From assembly GCA_026874595.1 (NCBI GenBank), contig CM049306.1:49986019-50050018 (forward strand): a DNA stretch of 64,000 nt, written 5' to 3'. Position 1 is the stretch's first letter; the number at the start of each line of letters is the position of its first letter. Made by a program: the position numbers and the translations under genes. The notes beneath the pieces were generated by a model. The model searched no databases and was not told the origin of the DNA. It was given only the letters and a program-made list of their open reading frames with translations. The stretch is from Sipunculus nudus. Its lineage: Eukaryota; Annelida; Sipuncula; Golfingiida; Sipunculidae. This document shows positions 39,978 to 53,528 of the stretch, one piece after another.

Positions 39978-42779
39978 TGTAAGGCAGAGCAACTGGTATC
40001 CCGCTATTAACATGCTCGGCCTGTCAAAACGGGTCTATAAGAATTGGCGCAAAAGAGTTTAGGAATGGAGAAACTATAACTGACCAAAGGAGATAAGGAT
40101 GGATGAGGGGGTATATATATAAAAGAATGTCAGGAGCTAACCTTTTTAAAGGCGACCAAGGCAGAATAGCCACTCCTTCTCTTTTGCAAACTTCAAATAC
40201 TTCAAGTTTACCAAAACGTTGAAGAAGGTTGTACTCAAGCTAAAAAAGAAATAGAAAGATTTTTTTGTAATTTTATATATATTTGTGAAAAACTGAGAAG
40301 GAAAATGTAAGATAACGGTAGACCAATCTATTGAAGGACAAGGCCGAAAATGATCTAATTTATATATAAATATAAAGCCGATTCACACTCTAATGAAATA
40401 AATTCAATGGCAATGACATACTTCAAAGTGTACATAGCATGACCACACACAATGTATTTAAATAAACAAGGCTAGCCTGTTGGCATTTAATGTAAAGAGA
40501 CAACCAATGTGAAAACATTTCATCTTTTCATATAAAACAAATATCGACGGTCGTTATTAAACCGTACTAGCTTTGCTTCGTTGAACACTCTATCTAGGTC
40601 TTTATAAAGGTCTTTATCTTTTATAAAGTAACCAATTAAAATCAGGGTAAAGAAACCTGATTATCCGTGCTGGAAATCTTTTAAACATGATGTTAAGACA
40701 GGTTATTTCCTGTTTTTGTATTTTCAATGCGTTTCAATAACGGCTTGTTAAGTGCTCTGAAAACAATGCATTATTATTTATAACTGTAAAAAAAAAGTAA
40801 AAATGGGCGGCTCCTTAATGTTGGGAAGGGAAAAGTTGATGTCTCTACTGAGGGACGTAAACCCTTATAAAAGCAACTACTGGACCAGGAAGCATGAACG
40901 GAGTGAGAGATGGGATTTAAGGTCAATATATAGGACTTTTACGGCAAAATATTTGAGAAAAAGAAAAGAAACTTCTCCCATTTAGAGAGATAGAGGGTGC
41001 CCCTATAATCCCGCCTGTTTTACTCCGCCCGTGTTAAAGCATTTATCCCATGGGTCCACTGGGTACATATTTATATATCGTACTTCTGCATAAATAACGT
41101 TCAACAGCAGTATGTTTTATCATAATTATTATGGCAGTAAGACAGGGTATAATGCATGTACGGGCATATTTAAATCACCTGTATGGAGACACACTGACTG
41201 TAACCGAAATGACGATTCACTTCCACGATTTTCTGTAGCTGCTAACCAGCCAGGTTAGAGACTCCGAAATACCGGATCTTCCCCTGCGTCACCAGGTCGT
41301 TTATCGTAGAGAGCGTCTCTGTTATAGGTGTCCCGTCGTCCCAGTGGTGCATCTAACGATGACATAGGACAAATACGAATCAAATATTGTACAAATTACG
41401 CACCGGTAACGTTACATTCTTTCCAATTCATTCTACATATCAACTGCTTGCAAAGGCTGATTTTGCCGTATATGATCGCAACGGCACCGCCACACAAATA
41501 AGAAATATCCGACCAATGAAAGCGGAGGATTGTTGGTTTCTGCTATTTTTTCATCTTCTTTTACCCAGAAATACTCCGGTTTCCTTGGCCGAAGCAATGT
41601 GCCAGCGCAAATAGTTTTTGCATGTCGCTCTTGCAAGTAAATAAATTGAAAAAGAATGTACACTGAACACTACTATGGTGTAATGAATGTGTGTGTTCTT
41701 GTTTATGTAAGCTTTTGATTATACATGTCTATCATCAATATGAGAGCATTTTGAATCCCGAACAGTAACTGTTATTTGTGAAATAATTCTAAGCGTTAAG
41801 GGGTACAAGGCCATTACCTAATAAAAAAAAGCAAATTTGTTCTGATGATATTTTAGATTAAATAAGGTCCGTATTTTATGTTGATAAAGATTAAATCATA
41901 AGTATCTTTTTCAATAACATATTGCATTGTTTAATATGTGTGAGTGCTTATCTGAAAGTTAATTTTCAAAAAAAACATAAACACATTTTATGTAAAACGT
42001 AATCATCTGATATTGTCTTCTTAACTGCTAAGCATTTTTTTCTTAAATCTTTCGAAACTCAGCATTTTAACTTTTCTCTGTGAAAATTCATTATCTAGCA
42101 CTTTAGCTTTTTAGTGAATTTGTCCCAGTTCAATAACTTAGATATTTTGTTTTAATTGTTTTATAAAGAAACATTATTTACCACATTGTGTCCTGTCAGA
42201 TATCAAATGTTATGCATGTCTCTCCTGATAGAGGTCGATATAGTCGGTCCGTAGCCGCCTCAGACTGTTCTCAGCTTCTGTTAGGATGTACTTTCTGGTC
42301 AGGCCTTCGGCATTGGGATCATCTAAGTCAGTTGGGGTTCTGATTTTAGAGGATATTACCAACTTGTGGCGGTCTTGCCTGAATGACGAAGGAGGATAAT
42401 TTTAATAATATATTTATACTGAGGCCAAGCCAAACTACTTCGCTGAACAAATGACATGGCATCTAAATATATTAAACGCTTGTCATATAAAAATGTTAAA
42501 TGGCAAGTTATTATAATTTTTTATAAAACAGAGGTGGCGTTAAGTTTTAAAAATCGGAATTTTAATAACTTAAGCTGTACATTTTTTTGTTTTTTTCTTG
42601 TAAATTTTCTTGTTACTTGGCTGTGTGCTTCAAAATCAAAATTTAGAACGGAACGGCCATGCATGCGAGTAAGGAGTGTAAGGAACAGGGTACAGACAGA
42701 AGAGACACACAGGAACCCAATACAGCATTTGATCTTCCTGTGTATGGAATGTAATCCTATCGAAATGAAATTAAGCCCA

Positions 42780-43210
42780 ATTGGCAAGTATGTCTCCCAC
42801 GGGCTTTGGTGGGAGCTTATGCGTTGGTGTGGCGTCGTCCGACGTCCGTCATTTTTACGTTGACCCATACTGTCTCAAAAACGGCAGGAGCTATAGCATC
42901 ACCAAATTTTATGGAAAAAATCAGTCCTCTAAAAAACTCTATCGGATTTTGCTTTTTTTCTAATTACCTTCAAAAATCTTCTTCTCCGAAACTTGCCAGG
43001 CAAATTGTTCAATATTTCACAGAAATAATCCCTGAATCAATCTCTTTCATGTTTGTAAAATAGTTTCATTTCGGTGATTTTGACCTAGTTACAAGAAAGC
43101 TAAACTCAATCATTTCTTCAAAAGAGCATAAAGAATTAAATTACAATCTAAGAAATGGCTGGAGCTATCATCACCAAATTTTATGCAAATGTTGTTCACA
43201 TGAGTCATAT
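42780..43210 (+). repeat. dispersed element fragment
   Basis: Contains 'cgtcgtccgacgtccgtcat' and two diverged copies of 'ggagctat(ag)catcaccaaattttatg' at about 42887 and 43160. It is of the same general style as the 'ccgtcgtccg' start of the composite element at 23950. Overlapping frames on both strands are not supported as genes. Confidence 0.45.
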
Positions 43211-44794
43211 TTGAAATAAGAAGGAAAGACCAAGAAGGTCTCACTAGCCTTTTTTGGAGCCAGTTACCGATGTATTCCTCTGACTGCCACCGGAGTAACA
43301 GTTTGCAGTATCGATGAAGTTACCTCCAAGTTCAACGAACCTGTCCAGAATCCATCTTTCCAATTATTCTGGCTGTCAGATTCCAGGAAAAGAAGTTCAG
43401 GATACCACACTGTCTTACAATTATGCGTACAATCATTTTATCTGTATAATCACATATGCGGACACAAAACCTATATCTGTGCTGTCGTGTTCACGAAGGT
43501 TACATCATTTAGCTAAAAAAGAGGTTTCTCAGGCACTTTTATCAGAAATAATTTAAGTAAAATTTCCTCAGCGAAAGAGTAAAAAATAAATAACATTTAA
43601 CGAAAGGTCATTTTATTAGCTTTTTAGCTCAAGATCGGTGGATTTATACCGAAAAAAATATCAAAATAAAAAAATGGAAAATCAGCCTTAAATTGTTAGC
43701 CTTAGAGGTGTTTACATTAAGTGTTTGCCTGTGAAAAAATAGTTATCATTAGAAATATGAGGTACAATAGCAAAAACATTAAAAAAAAGCCTATTACAAC
43801 ACGATATTTTATACAAACTAATACAAAGAAACTCAACATCTGCCATCTTGTGTGACTATCTGCTTAAGGTATTTATTTGCAAATAAGATGGACAAAGATT
43901 TAGTTCACTCAGAATTGAAGTACATATCCTGCATATCCTGAACAGAGATGCTAACAGGTTAAAACTAGCACACATCTGAATTTCTATTTTCGAGTATTAC
44001 CAAACAAGAACGTGGACAGATCACAATATTTAGGTCATTATGACGTACGTTAAGGTCTCCCAGCAGATGTTTCCGGGATCTCTCCTGATGTCGAATTTGA
44101 AGTTTTAATGTCTTACAGTTAAGAATTGTGCCTTGTTAACAACTGGTCAGAGAATGTAAAGAAAATATAGTTAAAATTGTGATCAGCAAGCTGCCATGCA
44201 TATTTCATGAATAAATCAGCTGCCATTTTTATATTTTGTTAATTTTTCCGCAGCAATGAAGAACTCTTTGGACAGATTAACCTCACATTTTTTATTGTGA
44301 TTGTGTCAAAATTGTGAATGATAAAATTTTATTTGTTTTCATTTGTATATTCAATGTAAAGGAATTAGTTTGATGAGCTCAAATTGCGACATAACCCTTT
44401 AATTTTAGGTTGAAAAATATTTCTAAGTGTAAATGCTGATTAATAATCAGTATGCTTACTAAACTGAGAACGATCCATGTACTCATCACTGAAACATCCA
44501 AGTTTGCATTCCATACATCAACAGCTTAAAATATTCACATTTATTAGCTGTGTTTGCAACAGTTCAGAACTGTTTCGGCGGATTTTCTTCCTTTTTACAT
44601 TCGTCACAGTGTTTTGTTTGTGACAATGATGTACAGTGTATATTTTTTTTGGTGTGTTGATTGCAAATAAATGTGCGGCATTTGCATAATATAGATCGCA
44701 GTAACCCTTTTTTGTATTCAAAGATATATCCCACGGACCAACCTGGATATCAAGTTAGAGACTTTAAAGTCAAGCCTTTTAATGATTTGTGTTC

Positions 44795-44905
44795 TGGTAA
44801 TGGACGGACGGACAGACAGAGAGAGGAATACATTCACGGATGACGCACATAGGGTGACCGCTGTAGCTGAGATGAAAAACAGTCAGCTGAGTCTAAAATT
44901 GACCC
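44795..44905 (+). repeat. fragment of the 'agctcagctga' composite element
   Basis: Carries 'ggacggacggacagacagag' and 'cagtcagctgagtc', matching terminal motifs of the element at 23950-27445. Confidence 0.45.
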
Positions 44906-45226
44906 ACTTTACTCCACATGTTGGCTCCATTGTCTGTAGATCAATTTAATATTGGGTGTGGCTTTAATTTTTAGTAAATGTAGGACCCGCAAACCTCGAT
45001 ACTGTCTGGTCATCGGAGGTCATTTGTTAAGAACTGACTTAGTTAGAACTGACAAAGATGCTGCACAAAATCGATTTTTTTTTTAAATAAAACAGACTGA
45101 CCAAAAAGTGCATTTACTCACTGGACATTCAGCAAAAGGCATGGTGCCGAGGCAGATGTTGGACACTTTAAGGCCACAGTTTCTGCTCAAGAAAACATAA
45201 TCGACTTTTCTCTGTGTGTCACCCAT

Positions 45227-45989
45227 TATGCGAGCAAGTGTTGTCGTTGTTTCGGTAGAATATTTCATCCTGAAAACTGTCCTCACAACAAATGCTGCAT
45301 TTTTTTAAAGCATAGAGGTCTAATGGTGAGATATTTGTACCAATTTCAAAACCATAGGATGGTCTGATATCCTTAACATTAAACTCAAAACTGCGCATTT
45401 CAATATATGCTACAGTGCACTCAGAAACCATTATTACGATCTCTAATATTGTTTCAGTTTTATTTACATCTGACGTCTTTACTAGAAGTAAAACAAAGCT
45501 ATAATTGTTACATTTCATTAATTTTTCGATGAAGAAATATGTCTAAACCTCAAGAATTTCGACACCCTGTGCAGGATATCCAATTTACAAAACATGCCAA
45601 CATTAAAGGGTCCTCTTACAATATATTTGACTTATGTTAGCAAAAAGAAAATCTGCACTCAAGCCGTTCAAGTTGTTTATATCCACATGTTTATACCAAA
45701 GGGGGGCCGTAAAAGTAATACAAACACATTATACAAAGAAACCTGACGGCAAGTTGCAGATACCAGAGCTTTGCAAAGGGCGTTTTGCAACTAATGACCT
45801 TTTAAATTCCGCAAATATGCAACCCAACCCCTTGCGTTGCATGTTTTTCTGTTGGGGTTCATTGGCGTATCTAACGTATTCACTAACAGCTTTTAGATAA
45901 ACAAGCTCACATATCCGTAAAGGGACGATATAAGAACTTTTTGGATACCGGTTTGTGTCGGTCTTATTCTTTTCGTTCCTACCGTATTA
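45227..45989. other. 5' flank of pseudogene C, no gene recognised
   Basis: An 88-residue plus-strand frame at 45634-45900 has no recognisable family motif or splice context. Confidence 0.5.
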
Positions 45990-46868
45990 TCTAATACTTA
46001 TAAAAGGAATTCGGTTCACGTTTGTTCGCAATGTTCTCTAAAACTGCGTTGTGTACAATATTGTGCCATACATCATTTTAAAGGTTATTATCCCCGCAGT
46101 GACAAAGGCGATATGAAAATAAATAATTTTTAATATGCATGTGATTTTGAGTGATTTTTCCGTTTTTTTACCGAGCACAGTCGAACTGCCTTCGGCAATC
46201 AGCGGAATGCGTACATCGTGGTCACTTAACCTCTAACACTAAGGACTATTGTTCATATGAATATAACGCTTGCTTTCAATGAGGGATTTGACCCACGTGC
46301 GTGGTCAGTGAAAGAGAAAAACACATGTTTCTCGCTTTATGAAATGGAGAGTTCAACCAAGGAGGATTAATGACAAAACCTAATTCAAGGTCCCATTTTC
46401 AGGAACAGGGCTGGGGTATTGTTGGGGGTTTCAGGCCTCAAAATTTGTCTGATAGGATGAAAAAAAGGTTGCGGTGGCTGAAAATGGGATACGGACCCAC
46501 TGCATGGAGTCCCGCTGGGTCCGCTTCTGCTACTTCCGATGCAAGCATATTTCTGTTTCCTTCTTCAGGGACAGTTTCCTTGCAACGTACACTTAATTAA
46601 TCGTTCATGTGTTCCTCACATCAACCTATTCTTTATATACGTCCACCGATAGAAACCAGTCAAATATCAACGAAACACGAGCCACGAGCACGGCGCCACA
46701 AAATAACAGTAAAAAAATATTTGTACATATCGTATTCCGAGAGTATCCCATAAAAATCTATATTTTCTTTTAACTTTTATAATAAAAAATGAGCCAAGAT
46801 TCAATATGTCAGTTAATATATTTCCCAAACCCCGGTAAAAAGGCCGGTATACCGGGTTTATCAGCTAG
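45990..46868 (+). mobile_element. Helitron-like element, family 2, copy 1
   Basis: Starts TCTAATACTTATAAAAGG after an A. Ends with a perfect 12-base palindrome CCGGTATACCGG (46844-46855), nine bases, then CTAG (46865-46868) before T. These are Helitron-style ends (5' TC, 3' hairpin plus CTRR, insertion between A and T). It is 879 bp and repeated in inverted orientation at 62146-63309. The frame at 46370-46600 and its counterpart are related but open in different places, so the element is probably non-coding. Confidence 0.7.
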
Positions 46869-49569
46869 TTTTATAATATAAGGATTCAGGAATCTTGGAT
46901 ATCGGCTTCTAGGAATCCCAAAGGGTAACAGGGTAGCATACACCATACAAGTAAATTATAAGCTATCTTTCGCCATTTTATATATCAAGTCATATACTGT
47001 GTGTTCTTTTAAGACACTGAACATGTAACACAATAAAATAAAAAAAGCTTAAGTCTTGGGAAAAAAATATAATTACTCTGACATCACCGACCTTGTTAAT
47101 TTAATCTGGATTTGCCGTCTGTGTTATTTCTCTTTACTTTTTCAACTTTAAAGCAAGCCTATCGTACAAACATCTCTCTTTCTCTGGGGTGTTTTATCCA
47201 GTCTATATAACTGTTTTGCAAATAAACCAGCACGGTCCATTTTACCATTTACATTACATTGCTGAGAGAAGCGGGTGTCCACGTGCAGTAAAAACTTAGC
47301 TAGGTGTCTCGGTGTGAGAGACCGTTTTGAATGATATGGCTTACCAAATCTTTCGTTTACCAAAAGTAAACATATGTTACTTCATTTTCCTGTAGTGTTT
47401 GTAAACTATTTTCTTAATTTATCCCAGTATTGTTTTCAAAATAAAAAAATGAAAAATAAAACGACAGAATTTCTCCTTGAATAATTAAATTTTGAAAGGT
47501 TATCCTTTAGGTTTAGGTTTAAAAATAAGGGTGTGACTGCTTGGTGTTTGCAGGAACAGATTCAAAACTTGATTTTTTCATCGAACAAGCTGATAAAACT
47601 AATTTACGTTACACCAGTTATTTACTGAACAATTTCTTTCAGAATATCATTCAATATATAACATGACCATGCATTATGTGACTTTGTCTCATCACCGTGA
47701 TATACCAAAGCGTGTAAAAGAATCTATATAAATGTATGGAATGTAGAGTTTTATCGATCGATGCTTCATGTTATTTATTAATTTATTCTTTATATATGTA
47801 TAGGAATACGTTATACGAAACTGTTTATATTCCTGCTGCACATTGGCCTAAAATAAACAAATATTAATGCATTTGTAAGTACATGAACTGACTTCAGTTC
47901 TACAATTAATAAGCCGTATATTAATAGCATAATTAACCCCAAATAATAAACAATCCCATTTTTTTAAATATAAATATTTTTTTATATTTTTGTCGCTATT
48001 GGTGTATATTTTATTAGCTCACGGTAACATTTAATATAATTTATTTAATTTATTTCTATCATTATATTCATATCATATATAATTTGTAGGTATGGGTACC
48101 ATTTCAAGATTACGAAACTACACTTCATTTGAATATGGCATCATTAGAGGATATAGAAAATATTATTTGGAATATATATCAATCACTGATTGGTTTTCAT
48201 TGTGTGTTATTCTGGTGGTTTAACCACTTAAAATCACAATGATTTAAAAATTATGAAGTACAGTCTCTTTTTGCTGTTAATCACGGTGTTATTTATGAAT
48301 AATTACCAAGTAGAAATAGACTATAGTAAAGAACGCATTTGAGACTAATTTTTATTGATTAAACTACAAATTATAAATAAGAGGACTGAAATTGATTACA
48401 AGCTAATGGATAACTCAGGTTGGAGACAAATCGCCGCAAATATAATTATGAGAGAAGGCACTAAAAGACTAACCTGATAGACATTCGATGTCTCTTGGTT
48501 TTGGGTTCCGAGAGATGCGTCGCAAGCCAGTTTTAAATTAATCAGCGGTCATTATTATAATAAAATATGTGACACAATGACTGTGTCGAGCATAAGTGTG
48601 TTAGCTTATCATACTAACATGTAGACCAGGATGAATGTCTTATAGTGTTAATCCATCTGAGCTTGTTTTGTTTAGTTTTTAATATTAATATATAGACCGT
48701 GGAATGATAATGAAGACAAAGTTGCTGTTTCATATCGTTGCAGGGTTTTTAGATAGCGCCTAACTCTCTGTATATGCTCGGAAAGGCTGTTCCGGCGATC
48801 GTCACTGGGTGAAGGTGTGGTAGTTGCTGCTCTGTTTGCTCATCCGACTTCTACTCCGGCCCGCCGGCTGGGCGGTCTGATGCTGCGCTAAAATGATTCT
48901 GGGCTTTTTTAAAGAGCTGGAAATGGAGTGGCGTATAAGAAATTATAACTATAGGCTATCTCACCTCAATTCTTTAAAAGTGAAACTCACTTTGGCGTGG
49001 GAGCTTGGTTCGGTCGAATCATCCGTGTATAGTCCCAGCGCCATCTTTTCAGTATTTAACCTAAAAACCCATTAATATTAGGGAATATATAGGTAAGGTG
49101 ATAGGTGATTTCCCGTATTCCATGGTTGGAAAATATGTGCAAACCCTATAAAGAAATGATAAACCTGTTGATGAACTTTTAGATAACTGCGTGCACTTGC
49201 TTTTCGTATTTTGAAAAGGAAGGTAGTGTATTGTTCACGCAATGACGTCGTTAAATAAATGTCCACTTAGTAGTATCCATTTCCCCCGGGCGGTGTGCGG
49301 TATACCAAAAAAAATTGTTAAAAAATGCCATCTTTAGTAATGAAAGCCTTAAATTTCATACCGCAATTAAGTCAGATTCTCAAGCTTTATATCGAATTTT
49401 GCGCATGGGACAAAGACCCCCCCCCCCCCTCCGATGAAATATTAATGGCATGGAGTTCATTCCTGGCTAACAAGAATAGCAACTGTTGTTCTATTAGGAT
49501 AACTCGGTAATAAACCACAGGAAATGTGTCTATTACATTATAAATACATTACTTAATATATATATACCT

Positions 49570-49611
<42 letters not shown>

Positions 49612-52513
49612 TTTCCAATTTAAATATGGGGTAATTTTCTTTGAAAACTGCTCAAGCACAGGGCCATAGATACCAGAATACGGGTTGATCCCAGAATTTC
49701 CATATCATTAACTTTACACAAGCATGTACACAGGCACAGATATGTAAGCTAATCATACAAAGCAGAAAAGCTGTTTAAACTTATAAATTTGACTATGCAA
49801 GGGATAGAATCTTCGTCATGTTTCAATATTTGTATAACTTTTAACTGTGACTGTGTCTATAATGTTAGTGAGGGCGTATGGACGGATGAACTGACATACG
49901 AACGGACGGACGAACGAATGAAAGATTGAGTGAGAGAGTGAGAGAGAGATCTTAGACAGACATTATAAGACAAGCAAGAAAAATATTTAGATTGAAATTA
50001 AAATTAAAATAATCTAAATCTAAATAACTGTGATTTAAATTCGAAAAGTTTGACTTTAAATCATTAAGATTTAAGATTAAGATTAAGATTAGAATTATTA
50101 TTAGAATTAAGATTTAGATTTAAATTTAGATCATATAAGTTAAGATTGTGTTAGGTAAGATTAGTTAACAATAGATCGGGTAAAACCAGGTAAGATTGAG
50201 TAAAATTATATAAGATGAGATTAAGTAAAATTAGATTACATTATATTAGATTAGACACCGACAGAAAGACAGATAAACAGATAGACAGATAGATTTAAAC
50301 AGCCAGTTAAACATGTGATTTATTATCTGGAGGATAGGATGAGGGTAAATCAAATCAATAAAGGTTATCCACACTGTTAATAAATGCGTCTATATTTGTA
50401 ACACAAGGCATCAAAGTACGGACACTTTAACATATCATGTATTGTAATGAGAACGCACGATGCAGTCACCATTATAACGCAACTACCACCAGCTTTTTCT
50501 CCCCAACCACGTTTTTTCTGTACTTAAAGTAAAATAAGTAATAAACTGTCTCTGGATTAAGTCAAAGTGGAGTTGACTTACCTGTAATGCGGATTGTGAT
50601 ATGATCAGTAATTAAATACCTGTGTCTTACATTAGTCACCCTGATTCCAAAACAATATGTGCCTGGTATAGGTATTATAACCTTTAAAGCCCGTAGTACA
50701 TACTGTGGTTGGCTTCATATTCGCTTGGTTAACATTTCGCGATTTCCATTTTTTTCAGTATTTCACGATGTTTCGATTTTCGCGATCTGTAAGTCTGCAA
50801 TACGTTTGCGTTAATTTTGCCCTTCGATGAAAGCCATTACGTAACGCGGACGTGGCGTTGTGTGTTCACGACATTACACTGAGTTTTCGTGGGATTTAAC
50901 GAAGACGCAAATATCAGAACATGATAAATCATTTCTTAACCTAACGCAGACATTTGCAGGTGGGGACAAGTATTTGTTTAAACGTGCGCTCAGCGAAAAG
51001 TCGTGAACACGCAACGTTACGTCCGCGTTACATCTACTGAATTGAACGTATGGTCGAACCATCGTATAATCGTAGCGTTATTGAGTCATAACATATATTA
51101 TATGGGGTAATAATCACGATCAGATAAAGATGGTTTAGTAGGACTGGATGGACCTTGTTAACGAACAACATTTCTTGGTTTCATCTTGCATTTTTTTTTC
51201 ATTTTGTTTTTCATCGGAAACTAATCAGATAACATATTCTCAAGTCATGATTGTTGTCGTGCAAACACTCTGTGTTTATTAACCGTAGGTCTATATCATG
51301 ATGGTTTTTCCTTAATACAACAGTTGTACTGTTAAAAGACCTCTTTCATAAACATTTAATCCGTCCTAGCGCATGCAGGGTTTTAGATTAAGTTAATTTA
51401 AAACCAGGTGGAACTTAGTGGTGCTTTGACACATATATCAAATGTCAAATAACAATTCACACTGCCAGGTAAATTATATGTTACTGTGTTAATCTACTGT
51501 ATAATTATTCACTACAATTCATTGAGGTTATAGCTAGTATAAAAGGTCATAATAGAACTGGAGCTGTAGTCGGAGCCTGCATGCACACCATCGCCTGCGT
51601 TGCAAATTTTTCTACGGTTCAGCAATACAATTCATGGATGAGCTTAAAAACGGAGACGGCACCTAGTACGAATGAATGGCCCGGACCTCGTCAGGAGCAA
51701 AGAAATCTTGCGATAGATTAAACGCCTTTGAATTAAAAACATATGGTGATCCAGATAACATCTAAAATCTTTCATTTTTTTCGGTGTTCTCTTGTTCTTT
51801 TGCCATCAAAATCCGTATTAAGCTTTTCAAGTTAAGTTACTAGCAGAAACACACACACAAAAACAAGGGGCAGCATTATAGCTTGCCACCTGGCGAATTT
51901 ATAGAAACGCCTATCATAACTGGGGAATGCGCTCTATATAGAGTGTTTACTTTACACCTTACAGTAAAACAGTTGACAAAATGTATTCCGATGATGTTAT
52001 TATATATACTTTTTAACCAACCAGAAATTCTTGAATCTGGTAAATCAAAACCAGCCCCAAACAGATGATCATTGCATGTTAACAACCAACATCACAACCA
52101 TAAGGTATGGCCTTTAATGAATCATATCAAACATAACAGTGATATAGTGGAGTCAACGCCACCCGAGTCGAAGTACAAGTCCGAGTCCCGGCTATTCGGG
52201 TACAGGTCCTGAAACGTCTCTAGAAAAGAAAATCAAATAGGAATTCCAGGCTAGCACGTGCATTAACATGCAGTTTAAAAGATCTATACACTTGAATGTT
52301 GAAGTTCGTTTCGCAACAGATGCAGAGCTAAAAGCTTGTTATGTATAGTTTTATTTATTTTTATTATCATCACTACATGTGTAGTGGATTTCCTAGAATA
52401 TAACTAATTCTTTCAGTTTGAACTACCTCGATCTGCCTAAAGTTTCTCTCGTAGAACCGTCGGTTTTAATATTTCGAACATTTTAATCAAACGCTAATCA
52501 TAATTTGGAACAC

Positions 52514-52517
<4 letters not shown>
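46869..52517. other. gene-poor AT-rich region
   Basis: No gene supported. It contains a (TA)n tract at about 49576-49610, a C run near 49420, low-complexity 'gattaagatta' words at about 49990-50260, and a 'tactgtggttg ... ttcgcg' element copy at about 50700-50790. Frames of 60-70 residues have no recognisable motif. Confidence 0.5.
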
Positions 52518-52557
<40 letters not shown>

Positions 52558-52659
52558 GGTAAATAACAATCATGTCAGTAATAAGGGGGAGTTGTACATA
52601 TATATGTAGTACAGAGAGAGGTACAAGTAAGCTAAATATGTGAGAATTGATAGAGACAA

Positions 52660-52696
<37 letters not shown>

Positions 52697-52802
52697 GGTG
52701 TAAATAAAAACATGCATGCAAGTGATAAGGGGGTAATTACATAAATCACGGATACTGTATGCAGTACAGAGAGAGGTGCTAGTTAGCAAAACATTTAAGA
52801 AC

Positions 52803-52864
<62 letters not shown>

Positions 52865-53073
52865 ATAAGTAAAAATAATTATTTGACGATTACTTAATTA
52901 TAAATGATTATAATAATCATTTATCAAATATGTTTATATTACAAGAGAGAGAGAGAGAAAGAGAGAGAGTTGTAAGTAAAAATAATTATTTGATAATTAC
53001 TTAATTTATAAATAATTATAATAACCATTTATCAACTATGTAAATATTACAAGAGAGAGAGAGAGAGAGAGAA
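52518..53073. repeat. cluster of (GA)n tracts with a duplicated AT-rich spacer
   Basis: GA tracts at about 52518-52559 (running into G), 52660-52696 (with CAGA), 52804-52862, 52943-52970 and 53051-53073. The spacers after the third and fourth tracts (about 52860-52942 and 52968-53050) are near copies containing 'aagtaaaaataattatttga' and 'tttatattacaagagag'. Confidence 0.9.
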
Positions 53074-53505
53074 ACGTTGAGGTCATTTTATTGGTCTTCT
53101 TCATACCATTAAGGTTCTTGAGATTATTATCAGGTCCCTGCTATTCTCTCACTTAAACAGGTTCGTGTAAATGTTTGTGATCACTGTTATGTTGAGGCAT
53201 GTAGGTAGTTAATGCTTTTAGATCCATATTACACACATTTAAGCCAGTTCCTGTGTATTTTGTACAATGTATAATGACGCATTCCTACATCATGTGATTT
53301 GCTTGGCCCGCATCCACGTCAGATATACTGCACCCTACAAGGCCGAAACGGTCCACCAATCGCCCCCACCCTATAATGTTCATATACCCCACCTCTTGAC
53401 TAAAATACAGACATTGACGTCAGGAAAAGTCATGTCCGCATACTTGTTGACGACCCAGCTGCCATCTGGGTTTGCTTAGCCATAGCGCCCGTGCCCTCTC
53501 TCCTT

Positions 53506-53528
53506 ATGCAACGTTGTTGATCCTTCGT
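53506..53528 (+). repeat. target-site duplication, left copy
   Basis: 23 bases beginning 'atgcaacgttgttgatcc', repeated exactly at 55002-55024. Confidence 0.9.

Larger units (their letters stand above)
36776..45226 (-). pseudogene. aldo-keto reductase pseudogene, locus C (all eight exons)
   Basis: Exons: 1 45122-45226; 2 about 43249-43380; 3 42225-42378; 4 41179-41352; 5 40142-40239; 6 38468-38633; 7 37120-37259; 8 36776-36880. Lengths and phases equal locus B except for exons 2 and 6. Lesions: exon 2 has at least two indels, including a 1-base loss just after 'NCYSGG', and a GC rather than GT donor; exon 3 ends 'DYIDLYQ' but is followed by GA, so the donor is lost; exon 4 has TAG at 41242-41244 in place of the conserved Trp of 'GWQLQ'; exon 6 is 4 bases shorter than its counterpart and frameshifted after 'KKPEGPG'. 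Exons 1, 5, 7 and 8 are open. Exon 7 has 'ALRLLLQ' and 'VIISAKN' where 'ALRWLLQ' and 'VIIGART' are usual. The introns carry a solo LTR and a TIR element. Confidence 0.88.

Noticed and set aside
42456-42868. 135- and 115-residue frames on opposite strands
   Set aside because: They overlap each other and a dispersed repeat, with no family motif.
45634-45900. 88-residue plus-strand frame
   Set aside because: No motif, no splice context, and a short segment resembles repeat-like sequence near 10,081.
46370-46600. 76-residue frame within Helitron-like copy 1
   Set aside because: The copy at 62.6-62.9 kb keeps similar DNA but not the same reading frame, so selection on a protein is unlikely.
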